A stretch of DNA of 64,000 nucleotides from Hymenoscyphus infarciens (Eukaryota > Ascomycota > Leotiomycetes > Helotiales > Helotiaceae): assembly GCA_001414345.1 (NCBI GenBank), contig LLCB01000145.1, forward strand, positions 1-64,000. The letters are read 5' to 3'. The notes below the pieces were generated by a model. That model saw nothing but the letters and a program-made list of their open reading frames with translations, was not told the origin of the DNA and did no database searches. Of the stretch, positions 20,562-33,220 are shown one piece after another. Within the stretch, counting starts at the first letter, position 1. Every line of letters begins with the position of its first letter. A program made the translations under genes and the position numbers.

Positions 20562-21675
20562 TCAAACCCGGGTGAACCTTTCTTGGCCTGGATAATTGAT
20601 GTGCCAGCAGCTAAAAGTACCAACAATATCTGCCAGTTCTAAAGCCGAAAAGACTTCTTGCAACGAGTCCGCTTTATCAATGGTGTCCGGGCTGTCGTAC
20701 TGTCCCAGAAACTTAATTTTTCTAAGTAATGGGAAACAAATATCCTTGTTTTGCGCAAACTCGCGTATCCAATCGACTGATAAGGTTTTGTCTAGGATTT
20801 TTTTGACTTGGTCGAAATTCAAATCAATCTATAACATCGTTAATAAATATGACATGGCTAAGTGGATTCAACTATCAAATACTCACCTGTAAAACCTCTA
20901 GTGACTTTGGAAGTAGCCTGTAAACACCACTCGCAGCTGGCGTGTCAAGTGACATAAACAAGGAGAGAGATACTCTGAGTTCCTTGAGAGAAGGGAAGTT
21001 GCTTAGGTCAAGTATAGTTCCATCATATTGAAGCCGATTCAGGCAAATCGCACTCAGAGAGAGATTGATAAGGTCCTTTGCCACTGGTCCAAGCATAGTC
21101 TGGATACTTGCTGGGGAAGCTTCGTACGTAGCATCGTCGTGGCGGAATTCCAATTGATCGGCCTTCAGTGGAAGACCACAAGATAGAAGCTTGAGGCGGG
21201 GACAGCGAGAGAGCGTATCTTGGAGTGCTAAGACATCGATCTTGGTCCGCCATGAGAAGACCAATTCTTGTATGCTCAAACTATTGTTCTGATTTCCAGG
21301 TGGTATGCTCTTAAAGTTGACTGTGCCGGGCGTGATAGTCAAGTGGTCGAGCCGTGGGAATGATGCTATGAAAGCATTGAGGTCCGAGTTAGAAGTCCAG
21401 TACTGATTTATATGGACGATCTTTGTTATGTTGGACTTCGCATTTTCACTGCTGGCAGTAACAAGTTCATCGAGATCGATATTGGTGCGAAGTTTTCGCG
21501 TGTTGGGGAAGGGAGCCAAGAGGCGCCGCTTATATTGCAAACTTGGTCGAGATATGTGGTTCCACAGTGGTCTAGCGAACATAACTGTAAGCGAACGAGT
21601 GAAATGGCCATAGAGGGGTTCGTGTTCCAGTGTGCGTTCCAAGAGGTTTGCTCTCGTGCTAGGCACCCAATTCAA
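20562..21675 (-). CDS. F-box/leucine-rich-repeat-like hypothetical protein (5' end uncertain)
   Basis: Two exons are clear: an upstream one ending at 20887 and 20828-20562, joined over a 58-nt intron (GTGAGT to TATAG, phase 0). The coding frame stays open beyond 21675 to about 21750, so the true start lies further upstream. A candidate first exon at 21950-21831 encodes TGLSLALTCRALCKI, which looks like the end of an F-box, and is followed by a perfect GTAAGT donor. I could not find an acceptor that keeps phase, so I give only the safe part. The protein has LRR-like spacing (FPRLDHLTI, CPRLKLLSC, FPSLKELRVSL, LPKSLEVLQV). By analogy it could be a substrate-recognition subunit of an SCF ubiquitin ligase. 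Confidence 0.6.
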
Positions 21676-22073
21676 AGATATCTTTTTGAAAATGTGGGGT
21701 CTGGCCTAATCCAGGGTATCGGAGTTAGTTTACTTCTTTCAGGAAAGATTGGAGAGTTATTAAAAGGGCTCAAGAGTAAAGACAAAAATGACAGGGATAT
21801 GAGAAAGTGCTATGAAGATTTAAGACTTACGATCTTGCAGAGCGCGCGGCATGTTAATGCAAGGCTGAGTCCAGTTTTGAAATCCTTTTCATGGCGTGTG
21901 GTTACCCTTCTGAATTTTCTACTTGGGCTTAAGCACCAATAGACTATCATATCAACTACCTCAGATGAAAGCTTTTCTAGGAGCATTGTGGGCTAGAGGG
22001 GTGCTGTGTTGAGTTTGGTTGAGTGTCTTACTTTGTTGGAAAGTTTGAGAATAGGTGAAAGTTGGTTTGGGGG

Positions 22074-22466
22074 TGTGGAGGTTCAGTGTTGAGCTGCTTG
22101 CACTCCCAATCACACAAATCAGGCAACAGTCTCTGCCTACGACAATCACACTTTTCACCTCGCTTCTCAAGTGGTGTGAATAACTCGGTGACTACTGCTT
22201 CGGCTAAATCATCCCCTTCCACTGAAAAGGTCGCTTGCTGTTTGCTCCCGCGAGACTGATGATACCCACCATCGCAAGTTCTAAGAAATGTATCTCGTTC
22301 GTTGCAGCAGTGAATGACAAATGTAAAGGTGGAGGTTCAGAGGTGGAAGAGACGTAGTTTCCAGGGCTGCCGGGAGAAGTGAAATAAGGGTTTGTGACAT
22401 AATTACAGTCCCAATCACAAATCAGACAACAGTCTCTGCCTGTTAACCTCTCACTCACGCCTCGCT
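22074..22466. repeat. Diverged direct duplication
   Basis: A block reading GTGGAGGTTCAG followed by CCCAATCACACAAATCAG and CAACAGTCTCTGCCT occurs at about 22074-22165. It recurs, diverged and with a larger internal spacer, at about 22328-22466. On the minus strand both copies encode a RDCCLIC peptide in open frames, so this may be a decayed tandem duplication of a small coding segment. No complete gene is supported. Confidence 0.55.
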
Positions 22467-23750
22467 TAGCAAATAGGGTGATTGCGGAACTTGAGAACTG
22501 ATATACCGACTAAACAGCAGCGACTACTGTTTATCTGATCGTCAGGGGTTGTAGTAGTTTGTACTGACTCAGACTAAGATACTTCTGCGCATGTCCACCA
22601 ACGTGAATTTGTTGTGCCCTAAGACTTGGTTAATCATAGGTTGAGATTTTTTTTATTAATGTAAAAGAGTTACATCATATCTTGCGTTGAAATTCTTGTG
22701 CAACATCATTTAGAACTCACCCTAGGATATATAGTCATACTCAACAACCAACACTCGTTTCACTAACTTAGTGTGCTTCCAAGGTGACGATTAAGTAAAT
22801 ATCCTTGTCAAATTTATTATGTGTCTAGGAAAAAGCGCATTAGCAGGCCTAAAACGAAAGTGTACTTGGGTACTTGGGAACAAACCAGAAGTTTCAGGTG
22901 CCTAGAACTAGGGGACGCCTATTCACTCGTCAAAGGGAGTCATGATAGAATTCGTCCCTATGAGAATTAAACACAAGTACCCCCCACCGAGCCCTGTTCT
23001 TAGCTTCCTTCCCGATCAATTCACGCTTTTAGCATAGTTGATACTCGACCACACTATCAACAGAGAACTTCCTCCTACCCGTCTACGATTATGCGATACC
23101 AAGGGATTCTGGAATTATGTCAAGGATCACGACTTTGAAGTTATGAGTTATGAAATATATTTTCTCTAGAACTTTACATTTGAAGATTATTCCAGCTTCA
23201 ATGATAAACGTCCTCCGGATTCAGTGTATTACTTCTTTATATGTGGGGAATGAGGTTGAGACAGGGGTTTAAGAGAAAAGGATAGGTTATTACGTTATAG
23301 ATTTTAAAAAGGAAATTAAAAGTGAGAAAGTGGACTACCTCCTCTAGCTGTTTTCAGAAACTCTTTGCTTTTGTCTATCTCGTAGATACCTAGAAATAGT
23401 AGTATTATAGACTTAAGCTCTCTATTTATATAAGAAAAACCAAGTCTAACTCTTTTAAGAGAAACTATATACTTTCTTACGCGTCGCTCTTTTGTGTTGC
23501 TTTATCTCTAGGTAGCCTCTAAACAGCAAAATCAAGTTGTTAGAAGCTGGTTCAATTTGTCAATTTCCCTACTTAAGATTGAATAGCCTAGATACCTAAA
23601 TTTCTATCGGATTAATTCACAAGCTCTTTTTAGCGTAAGATTGTTTGATCTTGTCAAGTTTACCTAGTTCGAATAGGAAAATGGGAATATCGGTATACGA
23701 ATCAGATAAAATAGGAAGCGAATCGCTAATTTTAATTTCTCTTAGACTTA
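22467..23750. other. Gene-free transition region
   Basis: Composition is intermediate and becomes steadily more AT-rich towards 23750. I see no supported reading frame, RNA gene or repeat end. Confidence 0.5.
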
Positions 23751-26480
23751 AGCCGTGCTATTTTTAATACGATATTAGAGAGGTCTACGAGAATTATTAT
23801 ATTATATTAAGCAAATAATATATTTGAAGTCTAAAAATAACTAATAATATATCGATTATTATTACTAAGATATACTAAAGCTTAGAAAAACGTAAATCTA
23901 GCTTATTAGCGAATAGAATCGCTCTATTTACTAGTATCTAAGTTATTTTAAGAGTCCTTCTACTAGTGTAGTTTAGAAATTCTTATATTAATTATATTAT
24001 TTAATATTATAAACCTTTCTAAAATACTACTATTTATTCTTTAGTTTGAACTCTTTTAAGAGAATCTTTTTAAAAGATAAGAAATCTTAGTAAAAAGAGT
24101 TTAAATTCTTATAATAATAGAGAGACTAACTCTTTTACTATAATAATAAAGGCTAGTATCTAAAATCAAGTTCTTAAAAACAGCTAAATTTAAAAAAGCG
24201 TTATATATTAATTATTCTTACTTTTTTAATAATATCTATTATACTAGCTAAGAATTTATATTATTTATAATATAAAATATATTTTAATAATTATAATAAA
24301 TATTATTACGCTATCTAAGTCTCTTCTCTGTTAGCTCTTTTCTCTGAAATCGTTATTCTAGCTTTTCTAAAACTCTAATACGAAAATATAGAAAAATAAA
24401 ACACTTTAATAATATTTTATACTTCTAACTTCTCTTTATATATACTCTTCTTTCTCTAATAGCTTATATTAAGTAAGACGATTTCTTTTAAGATTTCTTA
24501 GTAAATAAATAAGAAATAAGAAATAAGAAATAAAACAACTAATTAATATAATAATATAACTACTATTAACTAAACTTAAAGAAATAATAGAAAGAAAATA
24601 TATATATATTAAATTTAGTAGATAATAAGCTTAGCTACGAAGCTAGCTACTATTACTATTAGTATAATCTATAGTTATAAAAGTGATATAAAAAGAGTTA
24701 TATATTATCGTTCGTATATATTAAATAAAGTAAGCTACGATACTTATCTAAATAGTTCTTAAGTAAGAAGGTTACGTGTTCTTATATATACTAACTCGAG
24801 TAGTTACTTACTCTTAGAGATATCTTCTTAAACTAGAAGCTATTATAAAAAACATCTTAATATTATCTCTTAAACTCTTTAAAAGAGTAAGAGAGAAGTA
24901 GAGATTTATATATATACTAAAATACTTTAAAAGTATTCTATACTACGTAATTATACTAGCTCTATATTACTAAAGTCTTAATTCTCGAATCTTCTTCTAA
25001 GTATTAAGTATAAAGCTACTAGAAACCGCGCTAGCTTACTCTAAGAGATACTTAAATCTATTCGAATTTAGAAGTCTACTAAAGTACTTTCTAAAGCTAG
25101 TAGTATAAGAAGTAGCTATAATCTATAAGCGATAATATCTATAAACACTCTCTACTATCTTAACTAAAGCTAGAGCTAATATAGTACGAGAGTATAAGAG
25201 AGAAAGTTAGATCGAATCTAGAAGTAGAAACTTACTCTTAAGAATAGTACTATAGAGTCTCTAAGAGTAGAATAATAAAGACGTTATAGTTAATAACTTC
25301 TTTTAGAATCTAGCTTAAGTTTATAAGCCTAGAAAGCGATTACTTTCCTAGACCTAAGAGAAATATATTATAGATAAAGAGATCTTATATAACTTCTTTT
25401 CTCTCTCTCTATATATATTTATAATAGAGTTTTTATCTTCTAAATTTAAGCTTCTTAGAGCGTTTTAAACCTTTTTATTTATTTATTTATTTATAATAGT
25501 TAGAAGAAGAGAAGAAGAGAAAAAGAAAACGGAAAATATTACTAAAATTTGTTAAGTATAAGTATATATAAGAGTAAAATAAGAGAGAGTAAAATAAGAG
25601 AGAGAGAGAGAGAGAGTAAAGAGAGAGAGAGTAAAGAGAGAGAGAGTAAAATAAGAGAGAGAGAGAGAGAGTAAAGAGAGAGTAGAAAGAAGTAATATTT
25701 ACTAATCTAATATTTGAACTTCTACTTTTATATTTATAATAATATTACTAGACAAGTGCTTAGTAGAACCCGGTAGTGATTTTTTGTTCGTCTAAAGAAA
25801 ATATGTTATAAAGCTATCGCTCTGAACTTTGACTCGTCTCTTCGTGAATATTCGAGCGAAACGTTTCCCGCGAAAAACGAGTACGATTATTTGAGCTACG
25901 ACTTAGTATAACTTATATATAACACCTACGCTTACTCTTATAAAGTAGTACCGTCGCTAATATAACACTATAAGTTAATAAGCTACTATATATACTAAAA
26001 TTAGACTTTATTTATTAGAAGAGAGTATATAACTTAATCTTATTATAATCTTCTTATAATCTTCTAAACAATAATACTTTCTAAACTTAAACAAAGGTAT
26101 ATAATTATACTCTATCTTCTTTAAAAGTAAAATATATTAAAGGAAGAAAGATAAAAAAAAGTATTATAGAAGGAAGTTATAATAAGCGTCTTTTAAAGTT
26201 ATAGCTATATACTTGGGAGAAGGCAGTAAGCGAAACCTGCTATAGCCTAGTTCTACTATCCTTATGCTTTAACTAATTAAAAAACGTAGCCTAAATAATC
26301 ATACCCTGAAAAACTGACTAGGTACTTATACGTAATATAACGATCACGTTTTTAACATCTATATGCTTTCGTAGTATTACTTTAACATTCTAGTATCTTA
26401 CTCTTAAAGTCCTTTTCTAGATTAGAATTATCTTAGAATTCTAATTAGTCTTATCTACTAAGAGTAAGAAATAATTAAAT
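23750..26480. repeat. 2.7-kb AT-rich RIP-degraded tract
   Basis: Nearly pure A/T with scattered C/G mainly in CT/AG contexts; CA and TG are almost absent over kilobases. No open frame of useful length exists. This is what a transposon or nested repeats look like after heavy RIP. The original element type cannot be read. Confidence 0.85.
25571..25683. repeat. GA-rich microsatellite, (GAGA)n with GTAAA interruptions
   Basis: Runs of GAGAGAGA alternate with GTAAA or GTAAAATAA over about 110 bp inside the large AT-rich tract. It is a compound simple repeat, purine-only on the plus strand apart from the T of the interruptions. Confidence 0.85.
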
Positions 26481-27237
26481 ATTTACTCCTCAAATCAGAA
26501 AGTCAACACGTGTTATATAAGTAAGTAAATCACAAATCCCATCAGACGACGACACCTGACGACGCCAAGAAAGTCATGTGTAAATAAAGCCAACGTCATA
26601 TCATCACAAGCAAAGCACAAGAAGCGAAGACCAATGTTATATGCAAGGCCCTTGTTCAATTATCTTTACTTTATGTTCAGTACCGAAGCTCTCTCGCTGG
26701 TGACGGCTCCCTCGGCAAATTAGCAATTAGCTCAAAATGCCAGCAAGAAGCAGTATCACTGCCCTCCCTATGTACAAAGCCTTCCTTCCATCCATGCCAT
26801 GGCGCCAGAAACCCCCCATTATTTTCCGCTCTCGAATGCTTTTTTGCGCTTTTGCTACCCTGGCAGGCATGCATTCAATCCAAATCCTTTCCGTCCCTCC
26901 CCGTATGCTCAGTGATTAGAAGAAAAAAAAGAAAACTCTATAAATACATTCCAGGAAAAACAGTTCGCCAACAGCAAATATGTGCCGAGTTCAACCCCTC
27001 GTACCCGACAACTGACTGTCTGCACATGCCATACCTCAACTCTATTTCAAGGTCGACCCGATCAATCACCGTGGCCTTGAAAGGTATTGCCTTCTTTGTA
27101 AATTCAGCCGCTGTAAACGCCTGCGTCACCCGAACATGGCGTGATGCTCAAATCCTGCATGCTTCTGACTTGAAGGAAATGTGTCATTAATTTCGTATGC
27201 GTAATGAAAAGGAAATATAGTGCGAAAGATGTCGCTA
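26481..27237. other. Region downstream of the WSC gene
   Basis: Composition returns to normal near 26520. Short open frames exist on both strands, but none shows family features or splice support. Part of it is probably the 3' untranslated region of the WSC gene. Confidence 0.5.
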
Positions 27238-28792
27238 TTAATCGGGATTGTTGACTCGAAGGATGGGGTGCGATGGTTGGACACGTCTCGAGTAGTCGTG
27301 GTCATCTCGTATCGTGTTGACACTATCTCGGCTTCGATTATCGCCTAGTCGATATGGGGGTGCGAATGGATCCAATCGTTGATCAACCGGCCTTAATTGT
27401 TGGCTCTTTCTCGATCCCGGTGGTTCTTGATCATGCTCCCATGCTTCCACAACCTGTCGTCCATTTGTTCCAAGAACGTATCGCGAGTTCTCGCTCATCG
27501 TTCTTGTTGGGGTTGGGCCACCAAGTACTCCGGATAAGCTTCCATTCCTGCTCATATCATTATATCCATCCTCCGTCGTAGTCTCCTGCTTCTTGTTTCG
27601 TAGGTAATACCAGATCATGGCAGCAATCGTGCCAGCCAACACAACTAGACCTATCGTGAGGCCCACCGCTCCACCGGTGCTTATACCCCCTTTATCGGTC
27701 GTGCTAGCCTTTGCAACTCCACCATTGACATTCTGTGGTGCGGTCGTTGGAGGGACAGTCGGGGTCACTGTGACTGTTCGGACTTGGCCTGTAACGGTTT
27801 CGAGGGATACGACAGGCGTTGGTGTCCATGTCGAAGAGCTCGATGAGGTAGTCGACATGGTATCTACTTTGGCTGGAGCTTTTGCTGGAGGAGAGGTTGT
27901 AGGTGCCTGCGTCGTTGACGTGGAAGCAGCTGTGGTTGATTTAACCTACAGAGATCATGGTCAGCTCATGAATACTCCAGGGCCCGCTGTTTTCATATAT
28001 GTATAATCCTCCAAATATTTCTTGAAGTTTGATTACAAGGAGAATCCATACAGCTGCCGTTGAGGTCTCGAAATGAGGAGGATCGGTTGTAAGAACAGAA
28101 AATATAGTTACAGGATCAGGAGTAGCAATGGATACCGCAGTTGATACCGCAACTGATATCGCCGTAGCCGTCACAGTCACCTGTTATTGCGAGTCAAAAC
28201 GATTGCCTTCACGGGCAATGGAAACGACAGCAGTGCGAGGGGACTGAGAATGCGTTGCGAGATTATAGGGAGGAACATTGTGTATGGGAAGGAGTCAGAG
28301 GGGAGGTACTAACCGGGGCAGCAGTTGTAGCAGTTGTAGCAGCTGTAGGTGGGGCCGAAGAAGAAGCACTCGGTGCACCTTTCGTTCCCGAGGGAGAGAG
28401 GTCCAGAGCAATGTACCCAAAAACCGAATCTCCTCCACACAGTTCTATAGGATAGCCAGGGCATGGAGTCGTACAGCCAGTGGTTGTCGTGCCGGGAACA
28501 TAGTCGGAGCACCAACATCCATTCGCTTGCACGACGGCGAAGGCGTATTTGGATTTGCAGAAATTTTGGCAGAGGCCATTGGACTGGTATATGCTGGAAT
28601 CTGAGAGGAAGAAAGTGTGTTAGCATTATTAGCAATTCTGCAGTGGGGTCTGGAGGAGGTAGACTCACTTTGACCCGTGCTGGCAGTATTTAGATCGGAA
28701 CAATATGAGACGCTGGCGAAAACGTTGCTGGCTAGACTGACCAAGACGAAGGCAGCGAGAAGCCATCGACTTGACCACGATGATGAAAACAT
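27238..28792 (-). CDS. WSC-domain cell wall integrity sensor-like membrane protein
   Basis: Four exons (28792-28669, 28600-28314, 28180-28052, 27945-27238) give 415 aa. A signal peptide (WLLAAFVLVSLASNVFA) ends near residue 27. A WSC domain with eight Cys follows (31, 52, 56, 70, 72, 84, 88, 96), including ANGCWCSDY. A long Ser/Thr/Pro-rich, presumably O-mannosylated stalk spans about 110-260. One transmembrane helix lies at about 271-295 (GLTIGLVVLAGTIAAMIWYYL), followed by a basic stop-transfer RNKK and a cytoplasmic tail of about 120 aa. This is the architecture of Wsc1/Slg1-type sensors that signal wall stress to Rho1. Exon 3 encodes stalk only. The start at 28792 is fixed by the signal peptide; the open frame extends upstream but has no signal there. 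Confidence 0.9.
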
Positions 28793-29687
28793 CTTTGGTC
28801 GAGTGCAACGAGATGGAAAGGGGAAGGCGAGGAAAGATCGTGGGGTGGTGTTGGAGGGCAATTCGTGTCTCGAATTCGATGATAAGGATCGACGGGAGGG
28901 GGAATTATGTCGAGAGGAATGCAAACGGGTCGGCGGCGGCGGCGGCGGCGGCATCCACGAGGCGCGGTGCTTTCATACAATAGCGATTGTCTCCATGGCA
29001 ATGGCACGATGATGGTTTGGAAGACCGGACGGTATATGTTGGGGTGATGGTGGGATGGGATGGGATGATTTTGGTGATGAGTGAGGAGTGAGAGGGAACC
29101 TGGAGATACAGGCCTAGTGGTTGGTGACTGTGACTGTGACTTTACCTAGGTACTTTGCCTTGGGTGGTGTGGAAAACGAGTGAAGGAAGGAAGGAGCGGT
29201 CTCGAAGGGGTGGAAGTACGGTACGGTAGGTTGGTCGGAAGGTACGGCAGAGTATAGGTAGCGAGAGTACCTAGGTAGGTACTAGTACGAGCACAACAGA
29301 AGCAGATACAGATGGTGAAAAGAAGGAAAGGACGAGTCTAACGTCGGCGGGTTCTTGTTGCAGGCGTAGGTAGGCTGAGGTGGTTGCTGGTTGCAGGTCG
29401 CAGGCGCCGTATGCAAGATGTAGTTGCAGTTGCAGTCTGTAGAGACAATACAATTGCAGCGTCGAAAAGAGGGGAAGAACAGAAATTGATCAGGGTTGGG
29501 AGAATGGATGGATATGAGAGAAATGCGTCTCACGCACGTTGAATTGGGAGAGAAAGACAGACCAGAAAATCAGGAAAGATTATTTCGCACGGCACGCTAA
29601 TTGGCCGGTAAAGTTCGATAAAGTTCGATACTTATCAACCACCCAGGGGTGACAGACGTGACGGGCAGGGGTGACCAGGTTGAGAGC
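28793..29687. promoter_or_regulatory. Upstream region of the WSC gene
   Basis: No separate gene is seen. It contains a (GGC)7-type run at 28931-28952, a TGTGAC tandem near 29125-29140, and TACCTAGGTA-type palindromes at 29143-29152 and 29268-29282. A long leader or regulatory region is plausible for a sensor gene. Confidence 0.45.
28931..28952. repeat. GGC trinucleotide run
   Basis: About seven uninterrupted CGG units lie some 140-160 bp upstream of the WSC start codon, probably in the 5' leader. On the minus strand they read CCG. They could form structure in the transcript and vary in length between strains. Confidence 0.8.
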
Positions 29688-30226
29688 TACTCGGTCGGGT
29701 ATTCTAGGCGTCACAGCGGGGTGGGGTATGCTTAGCTAGGAAATCACTCTTATACTAATTTAATACTATAGACACTTTAGACTCTAGACACTAGTTATAA
29801 GCTTTATAGATATAGAAAAAGAATAAGATTAGTTAATATTATTACTAATTACTTATAAAAAAGCTTATATCTTTTTAGTATTTTCTTATATATATATTTA
29901 AATTTATCTTATATCTAATATAGTTATAGATATATTAGATAGAATAGTATTCTTATAAAGTTACTCTATCTAATCTAAGAATAGAGAAGAGGCTACTATT
30001 ATAGTCTTCTAAGTAAGTAGAACTTACTTCTAATTCGTCTTTTAATAAAGAGGCTCTTAACCTTTTATATTAATATATTTAGTAGATATATTTATAAGAG
30101 AAAATAAAGTATAGTTATTTAATAATAATTTAATAAAAAGTGTTAAATTCGTCTATTTTAGTGTGTTTTTAAGGCTAGATAATGCTTACGCACGGGCCCG
30201 TAACGCCTAGAATACCCGACCGAGTA
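29688..30226. mobile_element. RIP-degraded element with TA-flanked terminal inverted repeats (MITE or Tc1/mariner remnant)
   Basis: The left end 29688-29711 and right end 30203-30226 are perfect inverted copies over 24 bp including the outer TA (core CTCGGTCGGGTATTCTAGGC). Partial similarity continues inward, with AAGCATT against its counterpart. The ends are GC-rich while the 430 bp between are nearly pure A/T without frames. The TA at both outer borders fits a TA target-site duplication of the Tc1/mariner/pogo superfamily. At 539 bp it is either an internally deleted element or a MITE whose interior was RIP-mutated. It sits about 900 bp upstream of the WSC start. Confidence 0.8.
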
Positions 30227-33220
30227 TTCCAGATTAGTCCGTCCTAGCTCCTTTTTTATTATAGACTCAGGAGTAATCAGTACACATGACGCTGTTCCAT
30301 TGCCGGATGTTAGAGCGGGATGGATATTGAAGGATTCGCGATTGATGATTGCTATTACTTCGTAGTTGCTCAAAGCAAGGGAGATTATCAAGGGCGCAGA
30401 CTCTCAGATGGTACGAGTATATATTTTCCGCAAGTATACTTTTTTTCTCTTTCAACCGCTTTTAACGCGAGTATCAATTGCATCGCTTGCATGCTCTCAT
30501 GATTGCGTACTTTATTTTTAGCATCTGATCTCTATCACATCACCAGTGCACCACCCCGACACACTCACTCAATTGAGCTTGCCAACCGAGTTGACCGATG
30601 CACCATGAAAAATAGTGCCAAGCCGCCAATAACTCCCCTGAGCCAATCACTTTTCCAAATTCTGCTAGGGCTACTTAAGGCGGCACGCCACGCCATTGCT
30701 TCCAGCAGGACAAACCAATGCCAGGCTTGGGATAACCTCAAAAAAAAACCCTGAACGCGCCGTACTGACGACCGCAACGACACCCAACTTTAGCCCTCAT
30801 CCTCTCCACCTCAACATTACTTGTACTCGTGACTCCAACACATCTGCATATTCTTGTGGCATAGGCAGATACGAATCAAAATGCAACCACGATAGAAGAT
30901 GCAACGCGCGCTGCTCTTACATCCCACGCATCGCATCGTTCGCCACACGGCCTTTGCACCATGTTGGCTTCTTCCCAATGCAGATGAGCAATACGCATGC
31001 CATTCCTGGTCGACTTTTCTCCATTGCCCAAAAGGCCCTTAGCGCTGTCAATATGCGTGCAATATGGCCAGGAGGTCCATGACGAACCTTCGGAGAATAA
31101 GACTTCGGCAATTCCTTTATTTCATTGATTTGCATCAACAATAGAAGAATTTCGATAAACATCGCGAAACTTCAACGCTACCCACGCGCGAAGAGGATAC
31201 TATCCACAACGTCAACATTCCCAATTGGTCGTCGCGCATTCCCCAAGAGGGGGAACGTCTTCGTCATACAGCCGGTCCTCGAATCAGCTTGAATCACCTC
31301 AGCATCGTATGATGCAGCAGAGTGGAACACTTGGAAAGCTTGTCACCCAAAAAAGCAGGAAACTTCGTATCCACATCTGAAGACGAACTCTTCAACTCGT
31401 CTTTCACTCGATGTAATCAAGTGATGGTGGTGGGTGGTGGCCACATCGCAGCAGGCTCTTTGGAACCCAATGAGAGGTGGCCTATCACACAACCTACTGA
31501 CTTCTCACTTCACATGAGATTTTGATATCAATACCTTCACCAAACGGCCCGTCTGTTTGATTGCCCGTTTTCACCCTCCGTACGTGTATTTCTTCTTCTT
31601 CAGACGCCACCCGCAGAGTTGCCAGAGTAAAATGCGACATTGGCGGTTTCAAACGAAGACATTCGGATGACAAAAGGTCCAAGGGCCACGCCCAAGCCGA
31701 GAGGGCGATCAAAGTCGTCATCGCGCTGTCACCGCTTATTATGGGAGATTAGGACCTTCACTCACCCGAGATTTCGATGTTCCCTTTCGACGTCAGCAAT
31801 AAAGCCTCGTCAACCCCTCAATGGTTGAATGGAAAACCATCTTCCATTTGGATTTGGAGACGAGCCGCCCTTCTTAGACTGAGAAACATGTCTCTTGAAA
31901 CTTTGGATGTTGCCGTGTTACGGGAAGAGAAGTTTGGTTTGCAGATTACAGTATCTTTTTGAAATTATCGCAAGCTGAAAACATCGCTTCTTCACTTCGG
32001 CTTCTTAGATGCCGGGTTCTTCGGCCACCTCCCAAGGAAAAATCAGGGCGGCGGGCAGAAATTCTCATCTTCTTGATTTGAAGATACGGACAAAATCCTG
32101 GAAGAACAATATCCCTTCCAATGCATCGCAGTTCAGGGAATCGTGCAGCATTTTCAAGCGGTAATGGTGGGGAAGACCAACCTACAGGACCACAACCACC
32201 AGCAAGAAGATTCTCTGGCATACGATTCTTGTGTCGGCTTAACCCCAACCTCCTCCGCCTCCTTTCCTAGTATTTATCTATCTGTCTGCGGGGTAGAGTG
32301 TATTTTTCACAAGGTGTACAGTAAGGAGCCGGGTGAGGAGGCGGCCGCACAGGCGCAACGGAGGACCAACACCTTTTCTGTACGACGTGCATTGGATAAG
32401 CTCACCACGCCCTTGACGCCACTAGATGAATCCCATCCGTTTTTGGTATTCCCGGTTTATAAGTAATTCTAATATTAGTTTACTATTACATATCTATCCG
32501 AGTCTCCTACCTAGTCTGACTCCTCGAAATCTGAGGCATGAAAGACGGTGGCTGAGGAACGAGTGCTTATGATTTTTATTTCACGAGATGGATGCCAGTG
32601 CTTACGGGGCTTTGGCAGGCGATTTGAGGCGAACGATGGTTCCTGCAGTAAGTAGTACTGTGGTGGTATTTCACGTGAGAGAGGCTTTTCGCTGGGAGAG
32701 CCCTGACTATTTTTGGAGTGGCGAATCTTGAGTTTTGTGCTTGTTTTTGAGGTGGTTGAGCCTCATCGAGTGAGTGATTTATCATTGGACTGATTTTTTA
32801 GAGTGACGAGAATTGTAGCCCGCGCCGTCTTTGATATCAGGTGTTGAGGTTTAAGTAAATTTCATCATCATGGCCTGGGAAATCGCTGTCGCAAGTACTC
32901 CCAGGTGGTGACGCAAGAAAAGCGACTTCAATCCCTGAAATCGCGAAATAAGAGAGGTGTTAAAGAAAGATGAAAATCCAAGACTGCCACAGAAACAGAA
33001 GTAATTCTCTATTCTAGATAGCCATGCCTATTAATCAAAATCCTTACAAAGCTATAACAACCCCTCAAACTACCCCAACGCACTCCTTATTCATTTCCCA
33101 TACAAGTTATGACCTCTGTGATAAGTTGGCGCTGCCGAGGATCTATAGTCGGCGTTAAATACTGCGCGAGATACGACGGGAACGTCCACATATCTTAGTA
33201 CGGGCGATTAGAAGACGATT
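30227..33220. other. Gene-free region, normal composition
   Basis: Several short open frames occur on both strands, but none has a recognisable motif or consistent splice sites. I see no tRNA or rRNA. It may be decayed sequence or long intergenic DNA. Confidence 0.45.

Noticed and set aside
21831..21950. First exon of the F-box/LRR-like gene
   Set aside because: It has an attractive peptide and donor, but no acceptor keeps the reading phase, so it is left out of the coordinates.
25571..25683. CRISPR-like array
   Set aside because: The repeats are a simple GA microsatellite with no unique spacers, in a fungal genome.
30503..32466. Several short frames as genes
   Set aside because: None has a recognisable motif or consistent splice sites on either strand.
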